This document shows positions 39,575 to 50,388 of a DNA stretch of 52,810 nt, one piece after another. The notes beneath the pieces were generated by a model, which saw only the letters and a program-made list of their open reading frames with translations, had not been told where the DNA came from and searched no databases. The stretch lies in the NCBI GenBank assembly GCA_902802755.1, contig CADCNH010000023.1, forward strand, positions 1 through 52,810, read 5' to 3'. The position numbers and the translations under genes are program-made. The DNA comes from an uncultured Bacteroidota bacterium. Lineage in GTDB: Bacteria > Bacteroidota > Bacteroidia > Bacteroidales > WCHB1-69. The first letter of the stretch is position 1. Each line of letters begins with the position of its first letter.

Positions 39575-39596
39575 CACCCTCATATTTTGGATAATT

Positions 39597-40196
39597 ATGA
39601 TTACAGGAATCAAAGGTAGAATTATCGAGAAAAACCCCGCTTTTGTAGTGATTGAGACGACTGGCGGATTGGACTATCTGGTGAACATTTCGCTGGCTAC
39701 TTACACCAAAATCCGCGAAATGGACGAGGTGCGCCTTTTCACCCACTACGTTATCAAGGAAGACGAACACCAACTTTTCGGTTTCTTTGACGAGGAAGAA
39801 CGCTCCATTTTCCGCCTACTGATTACCGTGAATGGCATCGGCGTTAACACCGCCCGGCTCATCCTGTCATCCATGTCAGTGCGCGAGCTGCAAAATGCCA
39901 TCGTGACCGAGAACGCCAAAGTGCTGCAAGCCATTAAAGGCATTGGTGGCAAAACCGCCCAACGCCTCATCATCGAATTGAAAGACAAAGTCGGCAAACT
40001 GTCACTCGCCGCCACTACCGAAACAGAAAAAAAACAGTTCTCAAACAATAATAATGCAAATGCTGCGTTATCAGCATTAGTATCTTTGGGTTTCCCCAAG
40101 AATGCGGCCGATGCCGTGCTTGAGAAAATCATCAAAACTGAGGGACTCGACCTGTCTATCGAGGAACTCATTAAAAAGGCATTAAAACTGTTATAA
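39597..40196 (+). CDS. ruvA: Holliday junction branch migration protein RuvA
   Basis: RuvA binds four-way DNA junctions and loads the RuvB motor. The 199-residue protein has the N-terminal OB domain (MITGIKGRIIEKNPAFVVIE), helix-hairpin-helix motifs in the centre (LLITVNGIGVNTARLILS and LQAIKGIGGKTAQRLIIELK) and the C-terminal RuvB-binding domain (ALSALVSLGFPKNAADAVLE). The ATG at 39597 gives the family N-terminus. sprA starts 11 bases after it; this ruvA-sprA order recurs in Bacteroidota. Confidence 0.97.
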   Translation: MITGIKGRIIEKNPAFVVIETTGGLDYLVNISLATYTKIREMDEVRLFTHYVIKEDEHQLFGFFDEEERSIFRLLITVNGIGVNTARLILSSMSVRELQNAIVTENAKVLQAIKGIGGKTAQRLIIELKDKVGKLSLAATTETEKKQFSNNNNANAALSALVSLGFPKNAADAVLEKIIKTEGLDLSIEELIKKALKLL

Positions 40197-40207
40197 TTGA
40201 ACACATT

Positions 40208-43200
40208 GTGACCAACATACATAAAAAAATATACCACTTCATAGCCGCTATCGCGGTATTTGCGCTTTATTCGGTGGTCTGGGCACTCCCCGCACCAAAA
40301 AGCAACTATTACCCGACGACTGACGAGGAAATTGAGACGACAACAACTCCTGTCTCCAATTTTCTTGATGATGACATTGAACTTCCCTCTACTGAAGATC
40401 TGATTATCGAACTGCCAGTATTCCCTCCTGATACAGGAGATAAGCCCATTATCGACGTGCCCCAACCCGATAACAATCCGCTGAACGAAAATACACCTTC
40501 CAGCCCATTCCTGCTGCATAATCCCACCGGAGTAGGCACACACATCGAATACAATCCTACCACCAATAGTTATGATTTCCAATACATGACCGGCAACACA
40601 CCCTACGGTCCCGCCGGCTCCATGGATATTAACGAATATATCGACTACGACCTGCGTCATTCCATCAAAGATTATTGGAAAAACAAAGGAGCCAAATACG
40701 CTGGCGGCCCGAATGCACGCGGTAGCGGCCTCATCCCTCAAATCAAAATCGGTGGAGAAATCTTTGAATCCATTTTCGGCAGCAATGTCATTGATATCAG
40801 GCCTTCTGGTAGTGCTGAATTAATCTTCGGCATCATTCACCAGAATAACAAAAACCCGAATCTGCCCGTTAAACAGCGTAGGCGTACAGATTTCAACTTC
40901 GATGAGAATATCCAGCTGAACCTGGCCGCAAAAATCGGTGACAAAATTGAATTCAACCTGAACTATAATACTGAAGCGACTTTTGACTGGGAAGGCGAAG
41001 AGCTGAAACTCAAATATGAAGGTAAGGAAGATGATATTCTCCAATTGTTGGAATTCGGTAACATCACCATGCCGTTGAATAGTACGCTAATTACTGGTAG
41101 TCAGACACTTTTCGGTGCCAAGACCGCTTTGAAATTCGGTAACCTCACCATCACCGCTGTGGCCTCCGAAAAACAATCCGAGTCCAAAACCATCACTATC
41201 AGCGGCGGCGCACAGAAAAACGAATTCTATTTCAAAGCTGATGAGTACGATGAAAACAAGCACTTTTTCTTAGGACAGTTCTTCAGAGACCACTATAACC
41301 AATACATGGAAACCCTTCCTTTGGTGGGTTCTCCCATCGTCATTACAAAAATCGAAGTCTGGCGAACCACCATTGGCGCCGCCACCAACGAGAACCGTAA
41401 TATCATCGCTTTTACCGACTTGGGTGAAAGCTCCCCGAACAAGCCCGAAATTCACCGTTATGCTGAAGTTACCAAGGATTATCCAGATAATACTATCAAC
41501 AACTTGATTGTAGGATACGATGCCTATCTGGACTCCAGCCAATTGAGAGACCTGTCCACTGTAAACAACTACTTGCGTACCAAAGGAATGGTATCTGGAA
41601 CAGACTTTGAAAAAATTGAAAGTGCCCGCTTGTTGAACAGTTCTGAATATACCTTTAATTCCAAACTTGGTTTCATCTCATTGAATACGGCCCTTTCGGC
41701 TGACCAAGTATTGGCTGTTGCCTTCCAATATACCGTTATTGGTGATGATCACGTCTATCAAGTCGGTGAATTTGCCAACGAGGTTGCATCACCTAACTGT
41801 ATCAAGGTTAAGTTGTTAAAGAGCACAAACCTCAACACAAAATCACCCTTGTGGAAGCTGATGATGAAAAACGTTTATAGTCTTTCCGCTTATCAAGTAG
41901 CTGAAAAAGACTTCCGCTTGAATGTGCTTTATACTGGTGATGACGAAGGTATTCCCAACGGTTTCTTCAATAAAGGCTCACAAAGCGGTATCCCATTGAT
42001 TCGTTTGTTGGGATTAGACCGTTTGAACCAGCAGAAAGACCCCAGTCCAGATGGTATTTTCGACTTTATTGACGGTGCTGCCACTACCGGAGGTACTATC
42101 AATGCCACCAATGGTAAGATTTATTTCCCCACCATCGAACCTTTCGGCAAGGATTTGAGAGCTGTACTGACAGAAGCTGAGATTGCTGACCGATACGCAT
42201 TTGACTCGCTGTACACCATGACGAAAACCTTGGCACAGCAGTTTACCAGCAAAAACAAGTATTATATTGAAGGTTCCTATTCCTCTTCATACGGTTCTGA
42301 ATTTTCTTTGAATACTTTCAATGTGCCTGAAGGATCCGTCAAAGTGGTTGCCGGTGGTTTAACACTAACCGAAAATGTCGATTACACCGTCAACTACAGC
42401 ATGGGTACTGTTTCCATCACCAATGAGGGTGTCTTGAACTCCGGTACCCCCATCACCATTACTATGGAGGATAAAAATAACTTCGCTGTCACCAAACAGC
42501 GAATGTTAGGTGCCACTTTGGATTATCGTTTTTCCGATAATTTCAACATTGGCGCTATCCTTATGAACTTATACGAAAAACCTTATACTCAAAAAGTCAA
42601 CTATGGAAATGAGCCTATCAACAACTTGGTATGGGGAATGAACATGTCCTATCGGACAAAAGTTCCCTTCGTGACCAAGCTGGTCGATTTCTTGCCTTTC
42701 CACAGCACCACCACGGAATCCAACTTTACTTTTGACGCTGAATTCGCCCACTTTGTGCCAGGCCATTCCAGAGCTATCGGCAAAGAGGGAACCACTTATA
42801 TCGATGATTTCGAGGCCACCAAATCCACCGTTGATTTGAGAACCTTCTCCAACTGGGTATTAGCCTCCACACCGCAAGGACAACCCAATCTTTTCCCAGA
42901 AGCCAATACCAACACCAACGAGAGCGACCGCAGACAATTAGCCTACGGTTATAACAGAGCCAAATTGGCATGGTACATCATCGACCCGCTATTCTACAAC
43001 AATAATAGCTATACGCCTGCTCACCTGACCAAGGAAGATTTGTCACTCCCTTACTCCCGTGCGGTATATGAGCCCGAATTATTCCCGTACAAGGAGCGTG
43101 AAAGCACCGCCCAGTCCACCTATATGTCCGTTTTCAACTTGGCTTTCTACCCCAACGAAAGAGGCCCCTACAACTACGATGTGGATGGCAGCGAAGGTCT

Positions 43201-46200
43201 ATCTCGCGGTGTTAATGAGGATGGTACTCTGAGAGACCCCAATACCCGTTGGGGCGGTATCATGCGTAAAATGGACAATACCGATTTCGAATCATCCAAC
43301 TATGAATACATTGAATTCTGGATGATGGATCCCTTTATTGAAAATCCCAATCACTCAGGTGGTAAATTGTATTTTAACTTAGGTGACATTTCTGAGGATA
43401 TCTTGCGTGATGGTAAGAAATTCTTTGAAAACGGACTGCCTACTGATGGTAGTGACAACGACATCGAATATACCGTTTGGGGCCGTGTTCCCACTACCCA
43501 AATGATTGTCAATGCTTTCGATAACAATACAGCCTCCCGCCAATATCAAGATGTCGGTTATGACGGTTTGTCCCTTGAACAGGAACAAAACCACTACAGC
43601 AACTACCTGGAACGCTTGGCTAACACTTTCGGAATCCAGTCACCTGCCTACCAAAACGCTTTAGCAGACCCGTCAACCGATAATTACCATTATTTCCGCG
43701 GCTCTGACTACGATGAACTACAAATGAGTATTACCGACCGTTACCATTATTACAACAACCCTGAAGGTAACTCTCCTACTGATGAACAAAGTCCTGAATC
43801 CTATCCCACTTCTGCTTCCAGTTTGCCCAATGTGGAAGATGTCAATAATGACAATACGCTGAGTGATGAGGAAAAATACTACCAATACGTAATCGACTTG
43901 GCTCCCGACAAAATGGTGGTGGGTCAGAACTATATTAATGATGTATATGAGGCTATTCCTGAGGCTTTGCCTAATGGAACATCCCCTAAAACCAAATGGT
44001 ATCAGTTCCGTATTCCTATTAAAAATCCTGATAAGGTTGTAGGTGCTATTCAAGGATACAATTCCATCCGTTTCATGAGAGTTTTCATGAAAGACTTCTC
44101 CGAACCAATCATTTGCCGTTTGGCTACATTCGAATTGGTTCGCGCAGACTGGAGAACCTATGATCAACCTATGTATGAGGAAGGTGACTATGTTCCTGCT
44201 ACAAGCGGTGACAACACCTCTTTCTACGTAGGTACTGTAAGCTACGAGGAAAATGCCAACAGAGTTCCTATCCCCTATGTTCTTCCCCCTGGTATCGAAC
44301 GTGAACAGGGTTATGGTGGCACACAAGTTTATCTTACCAATGAGCAGGCTCTTACCATGAAAGTGGTGGATTTGCACGATGGTGATGCCCGTAGTATTTA
44401 CAAAAGTACAGATTACGACTTGAGACAATTCAAACGTCTGAAAATGTTTATCCATGCTGAAGATGTATATTCCTCCGGCGACCTGCACAAAGGTGATGTT
44501 ACCGTGTTCATCCGTTTGGGTAGCGACTTCAGCGATAACTATTACGAATATGAAATTCCCGTTGAAATCACTCCGTGGGGTATAGGGGCTGACACTACCC
44601 GCATTTGGCCAATGGCCAACCGATTGGACATTTTACTGGACTCCTTGGTGGCTATAAAACAAGAACGTAATATTGCTGTTCGAAATGGCCAACACAGCAG
44701 CTCACAAGTGCCTTATTACTATTACAAAAGCGACGGTTCCAGAATCACCATTATGGGTATGCCTAACTTGGCACAGGTATCCACTATTATGATTGGTATC
44801 CGAAATCCCAAAAAACAAAATCTCAACGATGGTGATGACATGCGCGAGAAGTCTGTGGAGGTATGGGTTAACGAGCTACGTCTCTGTGGTTTTGACAAAA
44901 AATCCGGTGTCGCCGCTATTGCCAATATGCGACTCAACCTGGCCGACTTGGGTGATGTTTCTGTTTCCACATCTTATTCTTCAGCTGGTTATGGAAGCCT
45001 TGACCAATCCGTCACTGAATTGAAAAAAGAATCTCTCGTTACCGTCGATGTTGCCACTAATATCGATGCAGGTAAGATGATTTTCCCTGACAAATGGAAT
45101 GTGAAAATCCCCGTCCACTACGACTACTCCCTCAATGTGGTGTCTCCCGAATACAATCCGCTTAATCCGGATGTCAAACTCAAAGATGACCTAAAGACAT
45201 ACAATACCGCATTCGAACGTGATTCCATCCGCAAGATGACCACCAGCCGTGTTGAACGACATAATGTCAACTTGATGAATATCCGTAAGGAGCGAAACTA
45301 TGACAAACCTATCAAAATCAGACCTTGGGATTTGGAAAATTTCGACTTATCCTATTCTTATTCACAAGTCAAGAAAAGTGATGTGGATGTGGAAATGGAT
45401 AATAAATACAATCATTTCGGAGAAATTGGCTATACCTATAACAACAATCCCAAAAACATACGTCCATTTTCAAAAGCCAAAGGACTTAAATCCAAATGGT
45501 TACAACTTATCAAAGATTTCAACTTCAATCCACTGCCCAAAGTTGTCAATATCCGTACTTCTATCACCCGTGAGCTTAACGCCTTCAAATACAGACCCAA
45601 GAGCCAAGGAAATATCATTATTGACACCAGTTATATCAAAACTTTCAATTGGGCACGAAATTATACCGTAAACTGGGATTTGGCTCAGTCGCTGAAGATA
45701 GAATATACTGCTAATGCCATGGCTCGTATCGATGAACCTGATGGTTTGATTGACACCAAGGTCAAGAAAGATTCAGTATGGAAGAGTTTCGGTAAGGGTG
45801 GACGTACCAACCATTTCTACCAAAGAGTCATAGCTTCATACCAAATTCCTATCAACAAATTCCCTCTTTTCAACTGGATTACCGCAAATGTAAGATATAC
45901 TGGTGACTACACCTTTACAGGCTCTACGCTGGCACTTGCTCATCTGGGTAATACTATCCAGAACTCCAACAGCTATCAAGGAACCGCCAACATTAATTTC
46001 GTCACCTTATACAATAATGTTCCTTATCTGAAGAAAATCAACCAGGGACAAACCAATAGCAAGGGCGGAAAGGATGCCAAAAATGCGGACAAAAACAAGA
46101 AAACAAAAGACGACGGTAACGAAGACGACAATAAAAACAGCAAAGACAAGGGAAAGAAAAAAGGAAAAGATACACGCGATTCCCTAAAGAAGGATGTCAA

Positions 46201-47572
46201 TGTCGGCAAAATCATTCTGGACGGTTCTCTCCGCTTCCTGATGATGCTACGTAACGTTTCTGTCAACTATACCCAAGGTAACGGAACCCTACTGCCCGGC
46301 TATATGTATTCACCCAATATGTTGGGCTTGAACTTCGCCACCAAGGGATCTCCTGGCTTCCTCTTTGTGTTCGGCGGACAGCCCGATATCCAGAAAATCG
46401 CTTCCGAAAGACATTGGTTGACCACCGACTCGTTGATGAATTCATCATTCCAAAAACGTAAGAATCAGACTTTCAACTACCGTGTAACTGTCGAACCTTT
46501 CAAAGACTTCCGTATCGACGTCACCGGAAATATGACCAAGACGGAAACTTATACTGAATACTTCAGGTCTTTTGCTGACGGACATATTGAACATTACACT
46601 CCTATGACCAATGGTAGTTTCAGTATAACCTTTGTAGGACTTTCTTCCTTCTTCAGAAACGGAGACGATGTGTTTGCGGATTTCATGGCCGCCCGTCCCT
46701 ATTTGGCCGAACAAATTGCCGCAAACAACCCCAATTCTCAAGGCATAAATCCTGAAACAGGTTATCCTGACGGATATGATGGCATTGCCCAAGAAGTTTT
46801 GACAAAAGCTTTATTATCCGCATACGGTGGACGTAAAGTGGAAAAAATAAACGTCAAAAACGAATTCCCCGTATTCCCGCTCCCCAACTGGCGAATCAAC
46901 TACAATGGCTTGACTAAAATCAAAGGCGTGAACAAAGTATTCCAGTCATTCTCTATCAACCATTCCTATACTTCTTCCTATACTGTAGGAGGATATACAA
47001 CCAACTCATTATACCGTGAAGATGCTAATGGTAATTCATTAGTAAAAAATACTTTGGGCAACTTCATTCCTAAACATGAATACGCACAAGTGAGTATTTC
47101 CGAGCAATTTGCACCTTTGATTGGTATTGACATGACTTTCAAGAACAGTTTGCTGCTGAAAGTCGAATACAAACAATCACGCAACGTAGCCCTGAGTTTC
47201 ACCAATAACCAGATTACGGAAACCACTGCCTCCGAGCTCACCTGCTCTGCCGGTTATCGTATCAAAGACATTAAGATTGGCTTCGTGTTCTCCGGCATGA
47301 AACGCCAAGTGGTCAGCGATATGAATATCACCGCAGGCTTCGGTTTGAAAAAGAATATGACTGTATTGAGAAAGATTGTAGAAAATATCAACCAGGTTTC
47401 TGCGGGTATGCTCACCATGACTATTAATTTTGCTGCCGACTATCAAATCAGCAGTCGTGTAGGTCTGAAATTCTATTACGACCAGGTTATCAACCGTCCG
47501 AAGATTTCTAACCAATACGACAATATGAACTTCGAAACGGGTATCAGCGTGAGACTGATGCTGACGAATTAA
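40208..47572 (+). CDS. sprA: T9SS outer membrane translocon SprA/Sov
   Basis: At 2454 residues this fits SprA, the giant beta-barrel of about 36 strands through which T9SS cargo leaves the cell. A GTG start at 40208 gives a signal peptide (hydrophobic core ending near VVWALPAP). Typical SprA stretches include GSAELIFGIIHQNNKNPNLP, RRRTDFNFDENIQLNLAAKI, TYIDDFEATKSTVDLRTFSN, SVEVWVNELRLCGFDKKSG and a beta-rich C-terminus ending VRLMLTN. A Lys/Asp/Asn-rich insert at about residues 1945-1995 is likely a loop. Loss of SprA blocks gliding and secretion in studied species. The cargo-like proteins at 348 and 26064 are expected to need it. Confidence 0.96.
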   Translation: MTNIHKKIYHFIAAIAVFALYSVVWALPAPKSNYYPTTDEEIETTTTPVSNFLDDDIELPSTEDLIIELPVFPPDTGDKPIIDVPQPDNNPLNENTPSSPFLLHNPTGVGTHIEYNPTTNSYDFQYMTGNTPYGPAGSMDINEYIDYDLRHSIKDYWKNKGAKYAGGPNARGSGLIPQIKIGGEIFESIFGSNVIDIRPSGSAELIFGIIHQNNKNPNLPVKQRRRTDFNFDENIQLNLAAKIGDKIEFNLNYNTEATFDWEGEELKLKYEGKEDDILQLLEFGNITMPLNSTLITGSQTLFGAKTALKFGNLTITAVASEKQSESKTITISGGAQKNEFYFKADEYDENKHFFLGQFFRDHYNQYMETLPLVGSPIVITKIEVWRTTIGAATNENRNIIAFTDLGESSPNKPEIHRYAEVTKDYPDNTINNLIVGYDAYLDSSQLRDLSTVNNYLRTKGMVSGTDFEKIESARLLNSSEYTFNSKLGFISLNTALSADQVLAVAFQYTVIGDDHVYQVGEFANEVASPNCIKVKLLKSTNLNTKSPLWKLMMKNVYSLSAYQVAEKDFRLNVLYTGDDEGIPNGFFNKGSQSGIPLIRLLGLDRLNQQKDPSPDGIFDFIDGAATTGGTINATNGKIYFPTIEPFGKDLRAVLTEAEIADRYAFDSLYTMTKTLAQQFTSKNKYYIEGSYSSSYGSEFSLNTFNVPEGSVKVVAGGLTLTENVDYTVNYSMGTVSITNEGVLNSGTPITITMEDKNNFAVTKQRMLGATLDYRFSDNFNIGAILMNLYEKPYTQKVNYGNEPINNLVWGMNMSYRTKVPFVTKLVDFLPFHSTTTESNFTFDAEFAHFVPGHSRAIGKEGTTYIDDFEATKSTVDLRTFSNWVLASTPQGQPNLFPEANTNTNESDRRQLAYGYNRAKLAWYIIDPLFYNNNSYTPAHLTKEDLSLPYSRAVYEPELFPYKERESTAQSTYMSVFNLAFYPNERGPYNYDVDGSEGLSRGVNEDGTLRDPNTRWGGIMRKMDNTDFESSNYEYIEFWMMDPFIENPNHSGGKLYFNLGDISEDILRDGKKFFENGLPTDGSDNDIEYTVWGRVPTTQMIVNAFDNNTASRQYQDVGYDGLSLEQEQNHYSNYLERLANTFGIQSPAYQNALADPSTDNYHYFRGSDYDELQMSITDRYHYYNNPEGNSPTDEQSPESYPTSASSLPNVEDVNNDNTLSDEEKYYQYVIDLAPDKMVVGQNYINDVYEAIPEALPNGTSPKTKWYQFRIPIKNPDKVVGAIQGYNSIRFMRVFMKDFSEPIICRLATFELVRADWRTYDQPMYEEGDYVPATSGDNTSFYVGTVSYEENANRVPIPYVLPPGIEREQGYGGTQVYLTNEQALTMKVVDLHDGDARSIYKSTDYDLRQFKRLKMFIHAEDVYSSGDLHKGDVTVFIRLGSDFSDNYYEYEIPVEITPWGIGADTTRIWPMANRLDILLDSLVAIKQERNIAVRNGQHSSSQVPYYYYKSDGSRITIMGMPNLAQVSTIMIGIRNPKKQNLNDGDDMREKSVEVWVNELRLCGFDKKSGVAAIANMRLNLADLGDVSVSTSYSSAGYGSLDQSVTELKKESLVTVDVATNIDAGKMIFPDKWNVKIPVHYDYSLNVVSPEYNPLNPDVKLKDDLKTYNTAFERDSIRKMTTSRVERHNVNLMNIRKERNYDKPIKIRPWDLENFDLSYSYSQVKKSDVDVEMDNKYNHFGEIGYTYNNNPKNIRPFSKAKGLKSKWLQLIKDFNFNPLPKVVNIRTSITRELNAFKYRPKSQGNIIIDTSYIKTFNWARNYTVNWDLAQSLKIEYTANAMARIDEPDGLIDTKVKKDSVWKSFGKGGRTNHFYQRVIASYQIPINKFPLFNWITANVRYTGDYTFTGSTLALAHLGNTIQNSNSYQGTANINFVTLYNNVPYLKKINQGQTNSKGGKDAKNADKNKKTKDDGNEDDNKNSKDKGKKKGKDTRDSLKKDVNVGKIILDGSLRFLMMLRNVSVNYTQGNGTLLPGYMYSPNMLGLNFATKGSPGFLFVFGGQPDIQKIASERHWLTTDSLMNSSFQKRKNQTFNYRVTVEPFKDFRIDVTGNMTKTETYTEYFRSFADGHIEHYTPMTNGSFSITFVGLSSFFRNGDDVFADFMAARPYLAEQIAANNPNSQGINPETGYPDGYDGIAQEVLTKALLSAYGGRKVEKINVKNEFPVFPLPNWRINYNGLTKIKGVNKVFQSFSINHSYTSSYTVGGYTTNSLYREDANGNSLVKNTLGNFIPKHEYAQVSISEQFAPLIGIDMTFKNSLLLKVEYKQSRNVALSFTNNQITETTASELTCSAGYRIKDIKIGFVFSGMKRQVVSDMNITAGFGLKKNMTVLRKIVENINQVSAGMLTMTINFAADYQISSRVGLKFYYDQVINRPKISNQYDNMNFETGISVRLMLTN

Positions 47573-47600
47573 TAACTAAGAACTCATAATATACTACCCC

Positions 47601-47628
47601 GCCCTTCGGGCACCCCTTCTTTAAGAAG
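47601..47628. repeat. two small hairpins between sprA and alaS
   Basis: GCCC-TTC-GGGC (47601-47611) and CTTCTT-T-AAGAAG (47616-47628) follow each other. On the minus strand the sequence reads GGGG, hairpin, GGGG, the same style as the GGGGAG-spaced repeats at 9.1 and 37.8 kb. A weak transcription stop for sprA is possible. Confidence 0.5.
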
Positions 47629-47684
47629 TGGAATAATAATTCAAAAACTAACCCCTAACACCTAACCCCTATTCCCTATAAACA

Positions 47685-50294
47685 ATGACTTCTACAGAAA
47701 TTCGCACCGCTTTCCTGGAATTTTTCAAATCCAAAGAACACCAGATTGTTCCGTCCGCTCCTATGGTCATCAAAAACGACCCTACTTTGATGTTTACCAA
47801 TGCCGGAATGAACCAATTCAAGGATATCTTTTTGGGCAACTCACCCATTAAATTTCCTCGTGCCGCCGACTCTCAAAAATGTCTGCGCGTATCGGGCAAA
47901 CACAACGATTTGGAAGAAGTGGGCCGCGATACCTACCACCACACCATGTTCGAAATGCTCGGCAACTGGTCGTTCGGTGATTATTTCAAAAAAGAAGCCA
48001 TTGACTATGCTTGGGAGTTTCTGACCGAAGTCATGAAGTTAGATCCCAACAGACTATATGCCACAGTTTTCCAAGGTGACGAAAAAGACCATACCGAAGC
48101 TGATTTGGAGGCTAAGGAATACTGGAAACAACACCTGCCCGAGGAACGTATTCTGTTTGGCAATAAAAAAGACAACTTCTGGGAAATGGGCGATACCGGT
48201 CCTTGCGGCCCCTGCTCTGAGATACATATCGACTTGCGTGATGACAGCGAACGTGCCGCAGTTTCAGGGGCTTCTTTGGTCAATAAAGACAATCCCCTGG
48301 TGATTGAAATATGGAACCTCGTGTTCATGCAGTTCAACCGCATCGCTTCTGGCGAGCTGCTGCCGCTGGCACATAAGCACGTGGATACCGGCATGGGCTT
48401 CGAACGCCTGTGCATGGCCGTTCAGAACAAAAAATCGAATTACGACACCGACGTGTTCCAGCCGCTGATCCAAAAGCTGGCACAATTATCGAATACCCAA
48501 TACGGACAAAAAGAAGAAACCGACATTGCCTTGCGTGTCATCGCCGACCATCTGCGTGCCGTTTCCTTCGCCATTGCCGATGGCCAGCTGCCCTCCAACA
48601 CCGGCGCAGGCTATGTTATCCGACGCATCTTGAGACGTGCCATCCGCTACGGTTTCACCTTCCTGAACATCAAGGAAGCCTTCATTCACACTTTGGTGAA
48701 AGATTTGGTTGCCCAGATGGGAGCACAATTCCCCGAACTGAAAGCCCAGCAGACGCTTATCGAAAAAGTGATGCAGGAAGAAGAAAATTCTTTCCTCAAA
48801 ACCTTGGATTCAGGTATTGCCAAATTCGAGAACTATTGCGCCAAAGCCGGCCAGAACAAGGTCATTGACGGTGCTTTCGCCTTCGAATTGTTCGACACCT
48901 ACGGCTTCCCCATCGACCTCACCCAGCTGATGGCCGAGGAAAAAGGCATGACCGTCGATATGGAAGGCTTCCACAAGGGCTTGGCAGAACAAAAACAACG
49001 CTCCAGAGCCGCCGCAGCCGTGGAAACTGAGGACTGGATTGAACTGATTCCTGGCGTGGCACAAACTGAATTCGTAGGCTATCACCAGCTGGAATGCGAA
49101 GTGAAAGTGGTGAAATTCAGATCCATCAAAACCAAGGGCAAACAGCTGTTCCAGATCGTGCTGGACAAGACTCCTTTTTATGCCGAAATGGGTGGACAGG
49201 TAGGCGATACCGGTGTGTTGGACTCCGTGAACGAGAAAATCAATATCATCAACACCACCAAGGAAAACAACCTCATCATCCATTCCACTACCGCTTTGGC
49301 CGACAATATGGAAACAACTTTTGTCGCTAAAGTAAACATGGAAAAACGTGTGGCCATCCAGAACAACCACTCGGCCACTCACCTGCTCCACTTCGCCTTG
49401 AGACAAGTGTTGGGCACACATGTGGAACAGAAAGGCTCCTTGGTAGCTGCCGACAGATTCCGCTTCGACTTCTCCCATTTTGCCAAAATGAGCAATGAGG
49501 AAATTGAAAAAGTAGAAACACTTGTAAATCAGTTAATTAGAAACAACAATCCTTTACAGGAATTTATCGATACACCGATTGCCGAAGCCCAGAAAATGGG
49601 AGCCATGGCCCTTTTCGGAGAAAAATACGGCGACAAAGTCCGTGTCATCAAATTCGGTGATTCCATAGAACTTTGCGGTGGTACACACACCCCAGCTACT
49701 GGCAATATCGGCTATTTCAAAATCGTGTCCGAAAGTGCCATTGCCGCTGGTGTAAGACGTATTGAGGCCGTGACAGGAGCTGCAGCCGAGGCTTTCATGA
49801 TGGAAAAGCAGCACTTGTATGAAGAATTGAAAAGCATGCTGGGAACTGATGATATCATGCGTTCTATCGAGAAACTGATGCAGGACTATGACAAGGCCAA
49901 GAAAGGAATCGAGCAGTTCGAGAAAGAGAAAATCAACCAGTTCACCAGCGAAATCAAGCAGAAAGCCACAGAAATCAACGGCATCCATGTCATTCGTGAG
50001 GTGCGCGACATGAACCCCGACGGCATGAAACAAGCCGCCTACAATTTGCGTACTTCCATGGAGAAGTTAGCCATTGTTTTCGGCACGAAATACGGCGAAA
50101 AACCAAACCTGATTATAGCTTTGTCTGACGACTTGGTAGCTGCCGGATTCAATGCCGGGCAGCTGGTGCGCGAGGCGGGCAAACTCATCCAGGGCGGTGG
50201 TGGCGGACAACCCAGCTTAGCCACTGCCGGTGGCAAGAACCCCGCTGGCATCGAAGCCGCCGTTGACTTTGTAATTAGCAAATTGGCAAATTAG
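47685..50294 (+). CDS. alaS: alanyl-tRNA synthetase
   Basis: The 869-residue enzyme has the class II catalytic domain (FFKSKEHQIVPSAPMV, TNAGMNQFKDIFLG, CLRVSGKHNDLEEVG, HHTMFEMLGNWSFGDYFK), the editing domain with NHSATHLLH near residue 561 and CGGTHTPATGNIG near 663 that carry the zinc-binding His and Cys, and the C-terminal domain with the glycine-rich end GGGGGQPSLATAGGKN. It charges tRNA-Ala and clears mischarged Ser and Gly. Length and motifs are normal. It stands alone with a repeat-like gap on both sides. Confidence 0.98.
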   Translation: MTSTEIRTAFLEFFKSKEHQIVPSAPMVIKNDPTLMFTNAGMNQFKDIFLGNSPIKFPRAADSQKCLRVSGKHNDLEEVGRDTYHHTMFEMLGNWSFGDYFKKEAIDYAWEFLTEVMKLDPNRLYATVFQGDEKDHTEADLEAKEYWKQHLPEERILFGNKKDNFWEMGDTGPCGPCSEIHIDLRDDSERAAVSGASLVNKDNPLVIEIWNLVFMQFNRIASGELLPLAHKHVDTGMGFERLCMAVQNKKSNYDTDVFQPLIQKLAQLSNTQYGQKEETDIALRVIADHLRAVSFAIADGQLPSNTGAGYVIRRILRRAIRYGFTFLNIKEAFIHTLVKDLVAQMGAQFPELKAQQTLIEKVMQEEENSFLKTLDSGIAKFENYCAKAGQNKVIDGAFAFELFDTYGFPIDLTQLMAEEKGMTVDMEGFHKGLAEQKQRSRAAAAVETEDWIELIPGVAQTEFVGYHQLECEVKVVKFRSIKTKGKQLFQIVLDKTPFYAEMGGQVGDTGVLDSVNEKINIINTTKENNLIIHSTTALADNMETTFVAKVNMEKRVAIQNNHSATHLLHFALRQVLGTHVEQKGSLVAADRFRFDFSHFAKMSNEEIEKVETLVNQLIRNNNPLQEFIDTPIAEAQKMGAMALFGEKYGDKVRVIKFGDSIELCGGTHTPATGNIGYFKIVSESAIAAGVRRIEAVTGAAAEAFMMEKQHLYEELKSMLGTDDIMRSIEKLMQDYDKAKKGIEQFEKEKINQFTSEIKQKATEINGIHVIREVRDMNPDGMKQAAYNLRTSMEKLAIVFGTKYGEKPNLIIALSDDLVAAGFNAGQLVREAGKLIQGGGGGQPSLATAGGKNPAGIEAAVDFVISKLAN

Positions 50295-50347
50295 TTAATT
50301 AGTTAATGTGCTAATTAGCATGGTAGCAAACTGCGTCTCGCAGTTTG
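50278..50347. repeat. AT-rich TTAGTTAATTAG repeat and hairpin
   Basis: The alaS 3' end runs straight into GCAAATTAGTTAATTAG-type units, then a perfect nine-base hairpin, CAAACTGCG (50327-50335) and CGCAGTTTG (50339-50347). The hairpin lies between convergent genes and could stop transcripts from both sides, though no T-run follows. Confidence 0.6.
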
Positions 50348-50388
50348 TGAATACCTAATGTATAGTTTGACAAAGTAGTTTATCTGCT

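Noticed and set aside
39746..40741. 331-codon antisense frame over ruvA and sprA
   Set aside because: Both sense genes are certain and the antisense product has no family features.
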